Shown piece by piece: positions 1-7,482 of a stretch of 64,000 nucleotides of DNA; position 1 is the stretch's first letter; the number at the start of each line of letters is the position of its first letter. The position numbers and the translations under genes are program-made. The DNA is taken from positions 124,001-188,000 of the forward strand of contig SFDB01000002.1 in NCBI GenBank assembly GCA_004558825.1, in the 5' to 3' direction. The DNA is from Clostridiales bacterium. GTDB lineage: Bacteria; Bacillota; Clostridia; Christensenellales; CAG-138. Below the pieces are notes generated by a model that was given only the letters and a program-made list of their open reading frames with translations, did no database searches and was not told the DNA's origin.

Positions 1-2
1 AG

Positions 3-149
3 GCGATAGCATCGCTTGTTTCGGACGATGAGCTTGCGCCTGATTACATATTGCCGCAGGCGTTTGATCCGCGCGTGAGAGGCGCCGTGGCGAGCGCCGT
101 AGCGGAGGCGGCGATAAAGTCGGGCGTCGCAAGAATTAAGCACAATTAA
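3..149 (+). CDS. Malic enzyme, C-terminal fragment
   Basis: The reading frame is open from the window edge and ends at TAA 147-149, giving the last 48 residues of a protein. The tail contains ELAPDYILPQAFDPRV and then an alanine-rich helix ending SGVARIKHN. This resembles the C-terminus of NAD(P)-dependent malic enzymes, which convert malate to pyruvate and CO2. The pattern of a proline-containing 'DYILP..FDPRV' segment followed by AVA.AA..SGVAR is what I recall for that family. The nucleotide- and malate-binding domains lie outside the window, so the call rests on the tail alone. The next gene starts 24 bases downstream with its own ribosome site. Confidence 0.6.
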   Translation, partial: AIASLVSDDELAPDYILPQAFDPRVRGAVASAVAEAAIKSGVARIKHN

Positions 150-173
150 TCATAAACAAGGAGAGATAATGCC

Positions 174-1190
174 ATGGAATATGTGGTAGACAGACTTAAA
201 GAGCTTATGGCGATTCCGAGCCCTACGGGTTTTACGCGCGCGGCGGCGGAATATGTTAAGAGCGAACTTGAAGCTCTCGGTTTCAAACCGGAGCTCACAA
301 ACAAGGGCGGCGTGCTCGTCTCTCTCGGCGGTGAGGGCGATCCGCTTGTGCTTTCGGCGCATCTTGATACGCTTGGCGCGATGGTTGCCGAGATAAAGGG
401 CAACGGCCGTCTTCGCCTTTTGCCCGTGGGCGGACTTATGCCGCAGAACGCGGAGGTTGAAAACTGTGTTATACATACGCGCATGTCTGATAAGAAGTAT
501 TCGGGGACGTTCCAGATGAATGACCCATCGGTTCACGTCAATCGCGAATATGCTGCGCAGGAGCGCAAGTTCTCTAACATGGAAGTTGTTATAGACGAAA
601 AGGTGTTTACGAAGGAGGACACGCAGAAGCTCGGTATAAGCGTGGGCGATTTTGTGTCGTTTGATCCGCGCACGACGATAACCGATTCGGGATTTATAAA
701 AAGCCGCTTCCTTGATGACAAGCTCAGCGTAGCCATACTTCTCGGATTCGCAAAATGTGTTGCCGACGGCTCTGCAAGGCTTTCGAGAAAGGTATACATC
801 TATATTACGGTATTTGAAGAGGTAGGCCACGGCTGCTCGGGGGCTATACCTGAGGATGCCGCCGAGATAATAAGCGTAGATATGGGCTGTGTTGGTGAAG
901 GGCTCGAATGTAATGAACTTAAAGTATCCATATGCGCAAAGGATTCACACGGCCCGTACAACTACGATGTGACCACGAAGCTCATCAGATGTGCGGAGGA
1001 AAAGAAGCTTAGCTATGCTGTTGACCTTTATCCGTATTATGGTTCGGACGCTGATGCGGCGCTTGACGCCGGACACGAGCTGCGCCACGGTCTTATCGGG
1101 GCGGGCGTATACGCTTCGCATGGCTACGAGCGCTCACACATTGACGGCGCAAGAAATACGCTTGAGCTTATAAAAGCTTATACAGCATAA
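174..1190 (+). CDS. M42 family metallo-aminopeptidase
   Basis: 338 residues, the usual length for cytosolic M42 (glutamyl aminopeptidase/PepA/FrvX-like) peptidases, which form dodecameric shells and trim peptides. The dinuclear metal site is readable: SAHLDTLG (His63), FLDDK (Asp181/182), VFEEVGHG (Glu215/216), SVDMG (Asp236) and ERSHIDG (His322). The start ATG follows GGAGAG at a good distance. An alpha/beta hydrolase starts 24 bases downstream, so the two probably share a transcript. Substrate preference cannot be read from sequence; annotation as 'M42 peptidase' is secure, 'endoglucanase', sometimes attached to this family, would be wrong. Confidence 0.93.
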   Translation: MEYVVDRLKELMAIPSPTGFTRAAAEYVKSELEALGFKPELTNKGGVLVSLGGEGDPLVLSAHLDTLGAMVAEIKGNGRLRLLPVGGLMPQNAEVENCVIHTRMSDKKYSGTFQMNDPSVHVNREYAAQERKFSNMEVVIDEKVFTKEDTQKLGISVGDFVSFDPRTTITDSGFIKSRFLDDKLSVAILLGFAKCVADGSARLSRKVYIYITVFEEVGHGCSGAIPEDAAEIISVDMGCVGEGLECNELKVSICAKDSHGPYNYDVTTKLIRCAEEKKLSYAVDLYPYYGSDADAALDAGHELRHGLIGAGVYASHGYERSHIDGARNTLELIKAYTA

Positions 1191-1214
1191 ACTAAAGGAC
1201 TTGGGGAAAGATAA

Positions 1215-1907
1215 ATGCCGTATTATGAGCATAACGGGGCAAAACTCCATTATGAGTTCGTCGGCAGCGTAGCGGGCGCAGATAGGGCGCCCGTTCTTTT
1301 GCTGCACGGAAACGGGGAGTCGATGCATGTGTTTGATAAGGCGATAGAGCCGCTGCTTGATAAGCTGCCATTTTTGGCCATAGACAGCAGGGCGCATGGC
1401 GAGTCAACGGGTGAAGCGGCGGGTTATGACACGATGGCGGATGACGCAGCTTCGCTGCTGCGAGCGCTGAACGTTGAATGCTGCGACGTGGTTGGCTACA
1501 GCGACGGTGCGATTACGGCGCTGCTTATGGCGCTTGACCACGGCGTATCGTTTGGGCGCATGATACTTATCGGGGCAAATATTTATCCGGAAGGATTAAA
1601 GCTTGGAGTGCGGCTGAAAATGAGAGGCGAACTTGCAAAATGCCGCGCAAATAGTGACGAGCGCGGCGCGAAGCTTATCGAGATAATGCTGTCGGAGCCG
1701 CATATCGACCCGAGCGAGCTTGCGGCGATAAAGTCGCGCGTGTATGTCCTTGCAGGCGACAGGGACATGATACGGCGCAGTCATACGACCAAAATATTTG
1801 AGTCGATGCCGAACGCGACCATGATAATATTTGACAGACAGGGCCATGACATACCGCAGCGCGCGTATAGCCGGCTCGCTGATATTATGAGACGTGCGCT
1901 GAAGTAA
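1215..1907 (+). CDS. Alpha/beta hydrolase
   Basis: 230 residues with a compact alpha/beta-hydrolase fold. Visible elements are the oxyanion-hole strand LLLHGNGES (about 28-36), IDSRAHGES (57-64), the nucleophile elbow GYSDGA with Ser96, an acid in AGDRDM and the histidine in RQGHDIP near the C-terminus. There is no signal peptide, so it is cytosolic. The lid is short, as in small esterases or C-C hydrolases; the substrate is unknown. It directly follows the M42 peptidase with a 24-base gap and lies upstream of an independent promoter for the ABC exporter unit. Confidence 0.85.
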   Translation: MPYYEHNGAKLHYEFVGSVAGADRAPVLLLHGNGESMHVFDKAIEPLLDKLPFLAIDSRAHGESTGEAAGYDTMADDAASLLRALNVECCDVVGYSDGAITALLMALDHGVSFGRMILIGANIYPEGLKLGVRLKMRGELAKCRANSDERGAKLIEIMLSEPHIDPSELAAIKSRVYVLAGDRDMIRRSHTTKIFESMPNATMIIFDRQGHDIPQRAYSRLADIMRRALK

Positions 1908-1940
1908 GCTTGCTTTATATGATATATTTGGCGTGATGAG

Positions 1941-1969
1941 TTGCAAATATATGCAGCTCATTATATAAC
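1941..1969 (+). promoter_or_regulatory. Promoter of the ABC exporter leader
   Basis: TTGCAA (1941-1946), a 17-base spacer and TATAAC (1964-1969) form a good sigma-A promoter, with a start expected near 1976. An inverted repeat, GAGTTGCA-N6-TGCAGCTC (1938-1959, one mismatch), covers the -35 element and spacer and could be a repressor operator. Confidence 0.6.
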
Positions 1970-2001
1970 TTAGATAAATTAACTTGAAAGGAGGTCGTGA
2001 C

Positions 2002-2097
2002 ATGATTTACAATACAATCATGCTTATTGCACTCAGGGGCGTAAAAGACGGTATTATGTGTGTTCGTACATGCACGGCCTGCTTATCGTTGCGTTAA
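2002..2097 (+). CDS. Putative 31-aa regulatory leader peptide
   Basis: A 31-codon ORF with a near-perfect ribosome site (GAAAGGAGGTCGTGAC before ATG 2002), ending at TAA 2095-2097. The peptide starts MIYNTIMLIALRGVKDG and ends MCVRTCTACLSLR, rich in Cys and Arg at the end. It sits between a promoter (1941-1969) and an intrinsic terminator (2125-2158), followed by the exporter genes. The last codons and stop codon fall inside a predicted hairpin: GCCTG 2077-2081 pairs with CAGGC 2110-2114, and TTGC/GTT at 2089-2095 pairs with AAC/GCAA at 2101-2108. This is the layout of a ribosome-sensing attenuator, as known for the bmrB leader of the Bacillus bmrCD drug exporter. The peptide itself is probably not functional. 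Similarity to BmrB is in arrangement only; I did not align sequences. Confidence 0.6.
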   Translation: MIYNTIMLIALRGVKDGIMCVRTCTACLSLR

Positions 2098-2124
2098 ACA
2101 AACGGCAAACAGGCAATAGCTGCG

Positions 2125-2158
2125 GGACTGCGGACATACTCCGCGGTCCTTTTTGTTT
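2125..2158 (+). terminator. Intrinsic terminator (attenuator) before the ABC exporter
   Basis: GGACTGCGGA (2125-2134), loop CATAC, TCCGCGGTCC (2140-2149), then TTTTTGTTT. It is a 10-bp stem with one G-T pair and a U tract. It lies between the leader ORF and the ABC genes with no second promoter visible after it, so exporter expression needs readthrough. Confidence 0.8.
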
Positions 2159-2192
2159 AGCAAGGATGAATTAGGGGGGAGTGAGACAGAAA

Positions 2193-4031
2193 ATGGAATC
2201 TTCTGAAAAGAAGAAAAAGCTTAATCTAAAGCTCGTGGGGCGAATGATGTATGGGTCGAAGCGTTACATCATTGCGGGTGCGTTAGCCATGACGATAGCC
2301 GTCATTGCTTCGTACATATCGCCTATCATAATAAGCTTTACGGTAGACTACGTTATAGGCGATACGGGAAACTCGGAATTGCCGCAGTTCGTGATGGACT
2401 GGATAGAGCGCATGGGCGGACGAGAAATGCTCGTAAAGAACATATTTTTGTGCGCCGCAGCGCTCATCGTGTCGACGTTTATCAACGCGCTGGCAACACA
2501 CTTTAGGGGACGGTTTGTGTCGCTTGCATCAGAGAATATGGCGAAAAAGCTCAGGGACGCTCTTTATGAGCACCTGCAGCTGGTGCCGTACGACTATCAT
2601 AAACATGTTTCCACGGGCGATCTCGTGCAGCGCTGCACATCGGATGTCGATACGGTAAGAAGGTTCGTGTCGATGCAGCTTATAGAGGTTTTGCGCACGC
2701 TTGTCATGCTTGTCGTCGCGTGCGTAATTATGTACTCAATGAACGTGAAGATGGCGTTAGCTTCGACGTTTACGCTGCCGATACTTCTTATTTCATCGTT
2801 CCTTTATTTCAAAAAAGTCAGGTCCCAGTTTGTGCTGTCGGACGAGGCCGAAGGCAAGCTTTCCGCCACGCTGCAGGAAAACCTTACCGGCGTACGGGTT
2901 GTGCGCGCATTCGGCCAGCAGAAAGCGGAAATTGATAAGTTCACGGCTGATAATAAGGACTTTAAGGACAAAACATTCAAATTGCAGAAGATGCTTGCGC
3001 TTTACTGGGGGCTTACGGACGGTATAGGTTATGTCCAGATAGGCGTATCGCTTTGCGCAGGGACGTATTTTGCGGTGACGAGTGATTTTTCGCTCGGGCA
3101 GCTTCTTATATTCACGACGTACACGGGTATGCTGACATGGCCCGTGCGCCAGCTTGGCAGGATACTTGCCGATATGGGCAAGGCGTCCGTATCGCTCGGA
3201 AGGATCGATGAGATACTTTCATACCCGGTTGAAGCCGAGCCGGGCGCGGCGCTTACGCCGCCGATTAAGGGCGACATAGAGTTCAGGCACGTTTGCTTCG
3301 GATACGACAAGTTTGACGATGTGCTTAAGGACATATCGTTTACGGCGAAGGAAGGCACTACCGTTGCTATACTCGGTTCGACCGGTTCGGGAAAATCGAG
3401 CTTGGTGCAGCTTTTGCAGCGCCTTTACACCTGCACTGCAGGCGAGATACTGATAGGCGGCGTAAACATAAACGATATAGAGCACGAGCACTTGAGGCGA
3501 AACATAGGGATAGTGCTTCAAGAGCCGTTTCTCTACTCGCGGACGATAATGGAAAACATAAAGATTGTTGACCCAAACATCGAAGACGAAGCGGTGTATG
3601 AAGCGGCGCGCGTGGCATCGGTGCATGACGTTATCGAGTCGTTCGAAAACGGCTACGAGACGATAGTCGGTGAAAAGGGCGTTACGCTTTCGGGCGGGCA
3701 GAAGCAGAGGGTCGCCATTGCGAGAATGCTGATGCAGAACGCGCCCATACTCGTGTTTGACGACTCCATGAGCGCTGTAGACACCGAGACGGACGCGGCG
3801 ATACGAGAGGCGCTAAAGCGCCGCCGCAAGGACAGCACGACGTTTATAATCTCGCACAGGATAACTACGCTTTGCGAGGCGGACAACATACTCGTGCTTG
3901 AAAACGGCAGGCTTGTTCAGCAGGGGACGCATGAACAGCTCCTAAAGCAGGATGGCCTTTATAAACGTATAGCGCAGATACAGAATCTGCTCGAGGGCGA
4001 GTTGAAACAGGAAAGAGGTGAGGCTCTGTGA
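2193..4031 (+). CDS. ABC multidrug exporter half-transporter, degenerate-site subunit
   Basis: About 612 residues: an exporter-type membrane domain with six predicted helices, then an ATPase domain. Walker A is GSTGSGKSS, the signature is canonical LSGGQKQR, and the H-loop is ISHRI. Walker B is LVFDDSMSAVD, where the catalytic glutamate is replaced by Asp. The partner gene has the opposite pattern, as in heterodimeric BmrC/BmrD-type exporters. ATG 2193 is chosen because GGAG at 2178-2181 is well spaced; the in-frame GTG 2181 overlaps the ribosome site. Translation ends in a 4-base overlap with the partner. Expression is probably controlled by the leader and terminator upstream. Substrate is inferred, not shown. 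Confidence 0.9.
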   Translation: MESSEKKKKLNLKLVGRMMYGSKRYIIAGALAMTIAVIASYISPIIISFTVDYVIGDTGNSELPQFVMDWIERMGGREMLVKNIFLCAAALIVSTFINALATHFRGRFVSLASENMAKKLRDALYEHLQLVPYDYHKHVSTGDLVQRCTSDVDTVRRFVSMQLIEVLRTLVMLVVACVIMYSMNVKMALASTFTLPILLISSFLYFKKVRSQFVLSDEAEGKLSATLQENLTGVRVVRAFGQQKAEIDKFTADNKDFKDKTFKLQKMLALYWGLTDGIGYVQIGVSLCAGTYFAVTSDFSLGQLLIFTTYTGMLTWPVRQLGRILADMGKASVSLGRIDEILSYPVEAEPGAALTPPIKGDIEFRHVCFGYDKFDDVLKDISFTAKEGTTVAILGSTGSGKSSLVQLLQRLYTCTAGEILIGGVNINDIEHEHLRRNIGIVLQEPFLYSRTIMENIKIVDPNIEDEAVYEAARVASVHDVIESFENGYETIVGEKGVTLSGGQKQRVAIARMLMQNAPILVFDDSMSAVDTETDAAIREALKRRRKDSTTFIISHRITTLCEADNILVLENGRLVQQGTHEQLLKQDGLYKRIAQIQNLLEGELKQERGEAL

Positions 4032-5878
4032 AAGGAATCGAAGAACAGGAATTTGATCAAAGAATCGACTTCAGCATATGGAAGCGAATAATCCGATACG
4101 CAATGCGCCACAAGGGCATTGTTATAGGGATATGCTCAATAATGATAGTGGTGTCGGCGATAGATATTGTATATCCGCTCTTGTCAAAGTATGCCATAGA
4201 TAACTTTGTCGAGGCGGGGAGGCTTGACGGGCTTTGGGTGTTTGCGCTTGTCTACTTAGGATTCATAGCGATACAAAGCACGGGCGTGTTTTTGTTCGTA
4301 ACGGGCGCAAGCAAGCTTGAGATGGATATATCGTATGACATAAGGCAGGACGCCTTTACAAAGCTTCAAAAGCTTTCTTTCTCGTATTATGACAAGACGC
4401 CCGTCGGATATCTGATGGCGCGAATGGTCAGCGACGTTGCAAGGCTTAGCGAGATGATAGCGTGGAGCATAGTCGACCTTTTCTGGTCGCTCATGTATAT
4501 GTTCGGCGTAATGGCGGTCATGTTTACGCTGAACTGGAAGCTGGCTTTGCTAGTGATGGTAGTAATACCTCCGCTTGCGGTATTGTGCGTCATATTTCAG
4601 CGCCTCATACTGAAACATCAAAGAATCGTGCGCAAAACGAATTCGCGCATAACGGGTGCGTTTAACGAGGGGATAATGGGCGCAATGACAACCAAAACTC
4701 TTGTAAGAGAAAGGCAAAACACCGAGGAGTTTGTCGAGCTCACCGGGGAAATGAAGCGCGCCTCCGTACGCTCCGCAGTGCTGTCGTATATATTTATGCC
4801 GCTTGTAATGATGCTCGGCTCGTTCGGTACGGCGCTCGCGCTTTATAAAGGCGGTCAGGCGGTGCTTTTGAGCAGCATAGGCCAAGGCACCATTTTCGGT
4901 GTGATAGGCTTCGGAACGCTTTCGGCGTTTATATCGTATACGAGAAGCTTCTTTGAGCCGATACAGTCGCTTGCAAGGATACTTGCGGAATTCCAAAGCG
5001 CGCAGGCAAGCGCAGAGCGAGTTATATCGCTCCTCGACCAGCCGTGCGAGATAGAGGATACGCCTGAAGTGGAGGCAAAGTATGGCGATGCGTTCACACC
5101 CAAGACAGAAAACTGGGAACCGCTGATAGGCGATGTCGAGTTCAGGGACGTATGTTTTGCCTACAAGGGCGGCGAGAAGGTGCTTGAAAACTTTAACCTG
5201 CATGTACGGCCGGGCGAAACGATAGCGCTGGTCGGAGAAACGGGGGCGGGAAAAAGCACGATAGTGAACCTGGTGTGCCGCTTTTATGAGCCGACAAGCG
5301 GCGAAATACTAATAGACGGCAGGGATTACCGCGAACGCAGTCAGCTATGGCTTCAGAGGAACCTGGGATATGTGCTCCAGCAGCCGCATCTGTTCTCGGG
5401 CACGATACGCGATAACATAGCGTATGCCAAGAAGGATGCGACGCTCGAGGATGTGCGCAGAGCCGCGCGAATGGTCCACGCCGAGGAATTTATACTCAAG
5501 CAGGAAAATGGGTACGATACAGAGGTCGGAGAAGGCGGCGTAAGGCTGTCAACGGGTGAAAAGCAGCTTGTGTCGTTTGCAAGGGTAATACTTGCCGATC
5601 CGAAGATATTCGTGCTCGACGAAGCGACGTCGTCCATCGACACGGAGACAGAGCAGCTTATACAAAATGCGATAACGACGGTGCTTAAAGGCAGAACGAG
5701 CTTTATCGTAGCCCACAGGCTTTCGACGATACGTAATGCCGACAGGATACTTGTTATAAGAAACGGGCGCATAACCGAGGCAGGTACGCACGGCGAGCTC
5801 CTCAAGCTGAACGGGTATTATTACAATCTTTATACGAATCAGTTCAGAGAGGAAGCATCGGGGGCGATACTTTCATAG
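4028..5878 (+). CDS. ABC multidrug exporter half-transporter, catalytic-site subunit
   Basis: 616 residues, starting at a GTG that overlaps the stop of the preceding subunit. The membrane domain is followed by an ATPase domain with Walker A GETGAGKST, Walker B FVLDEATSSID (catalytic Glu present) and H-loop VAHRL. The signature is altered to LSTGEKQL. In a head-to-tail dimer this altered signature pairs with the Asp-substituted Walker B of the partner, giving one dead and one active ATP site. This is the known design of heterodimeric type IV exporters. It is an inner-membrane drug or lipid exporter by family. An intrinsic terminator follows. Confidence 0.9.
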   Translation: MKGIEEQEFDQRIDFSIWKRIIRYAMRHKGIVIGICSIMIVVSAIDIVYPLLSKYAIDNFVEAGRLDGLWVFALVYLGFIAIQSTGVFLFVTGASKLEMDISYDIRQDAFTKLQKLSFSYYDKTPVGYLMARMVSDVARLSEMIAWSIVDLFWSLMYMFGVMAVMFTLNWKLALLVMVVIPPLAVLCVIFQRLILKHQRIVRKTNSRITGAFNEGIMGAMTTKTLVRERQNTEEFVELTGEMKRASVRSAVLSYIFMPLVMMLGSFGTALALYKGGQAVLLSSIGQGTIFGVIGFGTLSAFISYTRSFFEPIQSLARILAEFQSAQASAERVISLLDQPCEIEDTPEVEAKYGDAFTPKTENWEPLIGDVEFRDVCFAYKGGEKVLENFNLHVRPGETIALVGETGAGKSTIVNLVCRFYEPTSGEILIDGRDYRERSQLWLQRNLGYVLQQPHLFSGTIRDNIAYAKKDATLEDVRRAARMVHAEEFILKQENGYDTEVGEGGVRLSTGEKQLVSFARVILADPKIFVLDEATSSIDTETEQLIQNAITTVLKGRTSFIVAHRLSTIRNADRILVIRNGRITEAGTHGELLKLNGYYYNLYTNQFREEASGAILS

Positions 5879-5897
5879 GATACGGCGCAAACGGAAT

Positions 5898-5956
5898 AAG
5901 CTCCGATTTTTACCGAACATGCCTAAATCGGCGTCGGTAATCATCGGAGCTTTTTA
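5898..5956. terminator. Terminator between convergent genes
   Basis: AAGCTCCGAT (5898-5907) pairs with ATCGGAGCTT (5943-5952); inside it TACCGA pairs with TCGGTA. The stem is followed by TTTTTATT on the plus strand. On the minus strand AAGCTCCGAT is followed only by weaker runs, so it mainly serves the ABC exporter operon, and possibly also the minus-strand gene ending at 5971. Confidence 0.8.
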
Positions 5957-5970
5957 TTGCATGGCGGCAG

Positions 5971-6336
5971 TCAAGCGTCTTTTTTTTGATGCTCCGAATT
6001 ATGAATTTGCGAAAGACAATATACGCTCATTACGGATAAAAACTCCGTTGTCGTGGGCGGATATCCGCGGACGCTGTTCGGAAAAAGGGCTGACATCATT
6101 TCGGCGCACCCGTTTTCGCAGGCTTTATGCAGAGCAAACGAGATGGAGCGCTTTATTGCGCATTGATTCGACGAATAGATGCTTTCGAGCTCTGACAGCG
6201 ATTGCTTTATAGTTATCGTCGGACAGGCAAGGACGTCGCTCTCCACAACCTTTGTGAGAACATAAACAATATACCCGTATCCTTTATAGCGCGGATGAAG
6301 GCCCAGAGAAAAAAGAATGCCCGCAATTGATTGCAT
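5971..6336 (-). CDS. Orphan Spo0A C-terminal-domain protein
   Basis: 121 residues, starting at ATG 6336 behind a strong AGGAGG. It resembles only the DNA-binding effector domain of Spo0A: ILFSLGLHPRYKGYGYIVYV (7-26) matches the conserved 'IH.LG.P...KGY.YL' helix, then TKVVE, and a C-terminal TTTEFLSVMS corresponds to 'PTNSEFIAM'. There is no receiver domain, so it cannot be a phosphorylated response regulator. The recognition-helix region reads QCAIKRSISFALHKA where Spo0A has SRVERAIRHAIEVA; several DNA-contacting positions differ. It may be a DNA-binding modulator with different specificity, or a decayed copy. It has its own promoter and no partner gene. Confidence 0.8.
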   Translation of the reverse strand: MQSIAGILFSLGLHPRYKGYGYIVYVLTKVVESDVLACPTITIKQSLSELESIYSSNQCAIKRSISFALHKACENGCAEMMSALFPNSVRGYPPTTTEFLSVMSVYCLSQIHNSEHQKKDA

Positions 6337-6415
6337 ATCAAAACCTCCTGTTTTTTGCCTTTTTGCGGGAGCAAATATGATGCTCATTAAATGAATGCTT
6401 TATAATAGCAATATT

Positions 6416-6444
6416 ATAGTATACTTTTATCTGCTTGAAGTCAA
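6416..6444 (-). promoter_or_regulatory. Minus-strand promoter for the Spo0A-C protein
   Basis: On the minus strand TTGACT (6444-6439), a 17-base spacer and TACTAT (6421-6416) are visible. A start near 6409 would give a 5' leader of about 70 bases before the ATG at 6336. Confidence 0.45.
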
Positions 6445-6521
6445 TACCGAGGAACCGTTTATGACGAGGAATATGAGGCAAATTGTAACGGTTACAGCTT
6501 TTATGCCCGACGCGCCGGCTC

Positions 6522-6550
6522 TTGAGATTATTCTGCCATGGTTGTATAAT
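6522..6550 (+). promoter_or_regulatory. Promoter of the PstS-like lipoprotein
   Basis: TTGAGA (6522-6527), 17-base spacer, TATAAT (6545-6550). The start near 6557 would place the ribosome site almost at the 5' end of the mRNA. Upstream, at 6484-6496, is a 13-base palindrome TGTAAC-G-GTTACA that could be an operator. Confidence 0.6.
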
Positions 6551-6568
6551 CTCAATGAGGTGATCTAT

Positions 6569-7450
6569 ATGAAAAAAATATTGTGCTTGACGGTTGCGGT
6601 GATTATTGCACTGATGTGCCTTGGATGCGCCGTTCACGAGCAGCAAGGCGATGTTAATGTGCCTAAATTCGAGTATGAGAGCTGTCCTCGAATTGACGGT
6701 TCGACGGCAAATATACCGCTTGCGGTGGCGCTTGTTAAATTGATGACAGGATGCACCGAGGCTGAGGCGGAGGAGAGCATTGATGTGTCAGGAACCGATC
6801 CCGCATACTATGCGCTCGATGACGGCAGTGCAGATATGCTTCTCGTATATCATCCTGCGCAGACTACCATAGATGAACTTGATGTTTTCAATAGGTTTAA
6901 TACGGACATCATAGGTTACGACGCGCTTGTTTTTATGGTAAATGCCGATAACCCTGTCGAATCGCTTACAGCAGACCAAATACGGGGCATATATTCGGGC
7001 AAAATCACAAACTGGAAGGAAGTCGGCGGTAACGATGCTCCGATAGTTGCTTTCCAACGCCCTACACTCAGCGGGAGTCAGACAATGATGCTCAACCTTA
7101 TGATGGGCGATACAAAAATGGCGGAGGCTGACAGCGAGATTGTTGCCGAAACCATGTCTGATATCGTTGAGGCGGTTGCCGCGTACGATAACACTGCCAA
7201 TGCTATAGGCTACTCGGTATTTTATTATGCAAGTACAATGTATGCGCAGCCAAATTTGAAATTTATTGCCGTAGATGGCGTAATGCCGTCGAACGATACG
7301 ATAAAGAGCAATGCGTATACTTACAGAAGTCCGTTTTATGCAGTAACAAAAAAGAACGCTCCGGCTGAAATCAGGGCGACGGTTGAATGGCTGCTTACGG
7401 AGCAGGGACAGCGCTTTATTGAAGAGTGCGGCTATGTTTCGGCAAAATGA
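6569..7450 (+). CDS. PstS-like substrate-binding lipoprotein
   Basis: 293 residues from ATG 6569 behind GAGGTGA. An in-frame extension upstream to 6395 has no ribosome site and crosses the promoter, so it is rejected. The N-terminus is a lipoprotein signal with CLGC, lipidated Cys20. The body follows the periplasmic phosphate-binding fold: RIDGSTANIPL near the start, the segment VFMVNADNPVESL and IYSGKITNWKEVGG, which is typical of PstS, then QRPTLSGSQ. No pstCAB genes are nearby, so it is an orphan binding protein tethered to the outer face of the membrane. The neighbouring lipoprotein gene starts 32 bases downstream. The ligand may be phosphate or another oxyanion. Confidence 0.85.
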   Translation: MKKILCLTVAVIIALMCLGCAVHEQQGDVNVPKFEYESCPRIDGSTANIPLAVALVKLMTGCTEAEAEESIDVSGTDPAYYALDDGSADMLLVYHPAQTTIDELDVFNRFNTDIIGYDALVFMVNADNPVESLTADQIRGIYSGKITNWKEVGGNDAPIVAFQRPTLSGSQTMMLNLMMGDTKMAEADSEIVAETMSDIVEAVAAYDNTANAIGYSVFYYASTMYAQPNLKFIAVDGVMPSNDTIKSNAYTYRSPFYAVTKKNAPAEIRATVEWLLTEQGQRFIEECGYVSAK

Positions 7451-7482
7451 TTGTCAGGGCAACGGCAAAAGGGCGGTTCAAC

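Noticed and set aside
6395..6568. N-terminal extension of the PstS-like protein
   Set aside because: The promoter at 6522-6550 and a good ribosome site with lipoprotein signal at 6569 show the true start; the extension is not protein-like.
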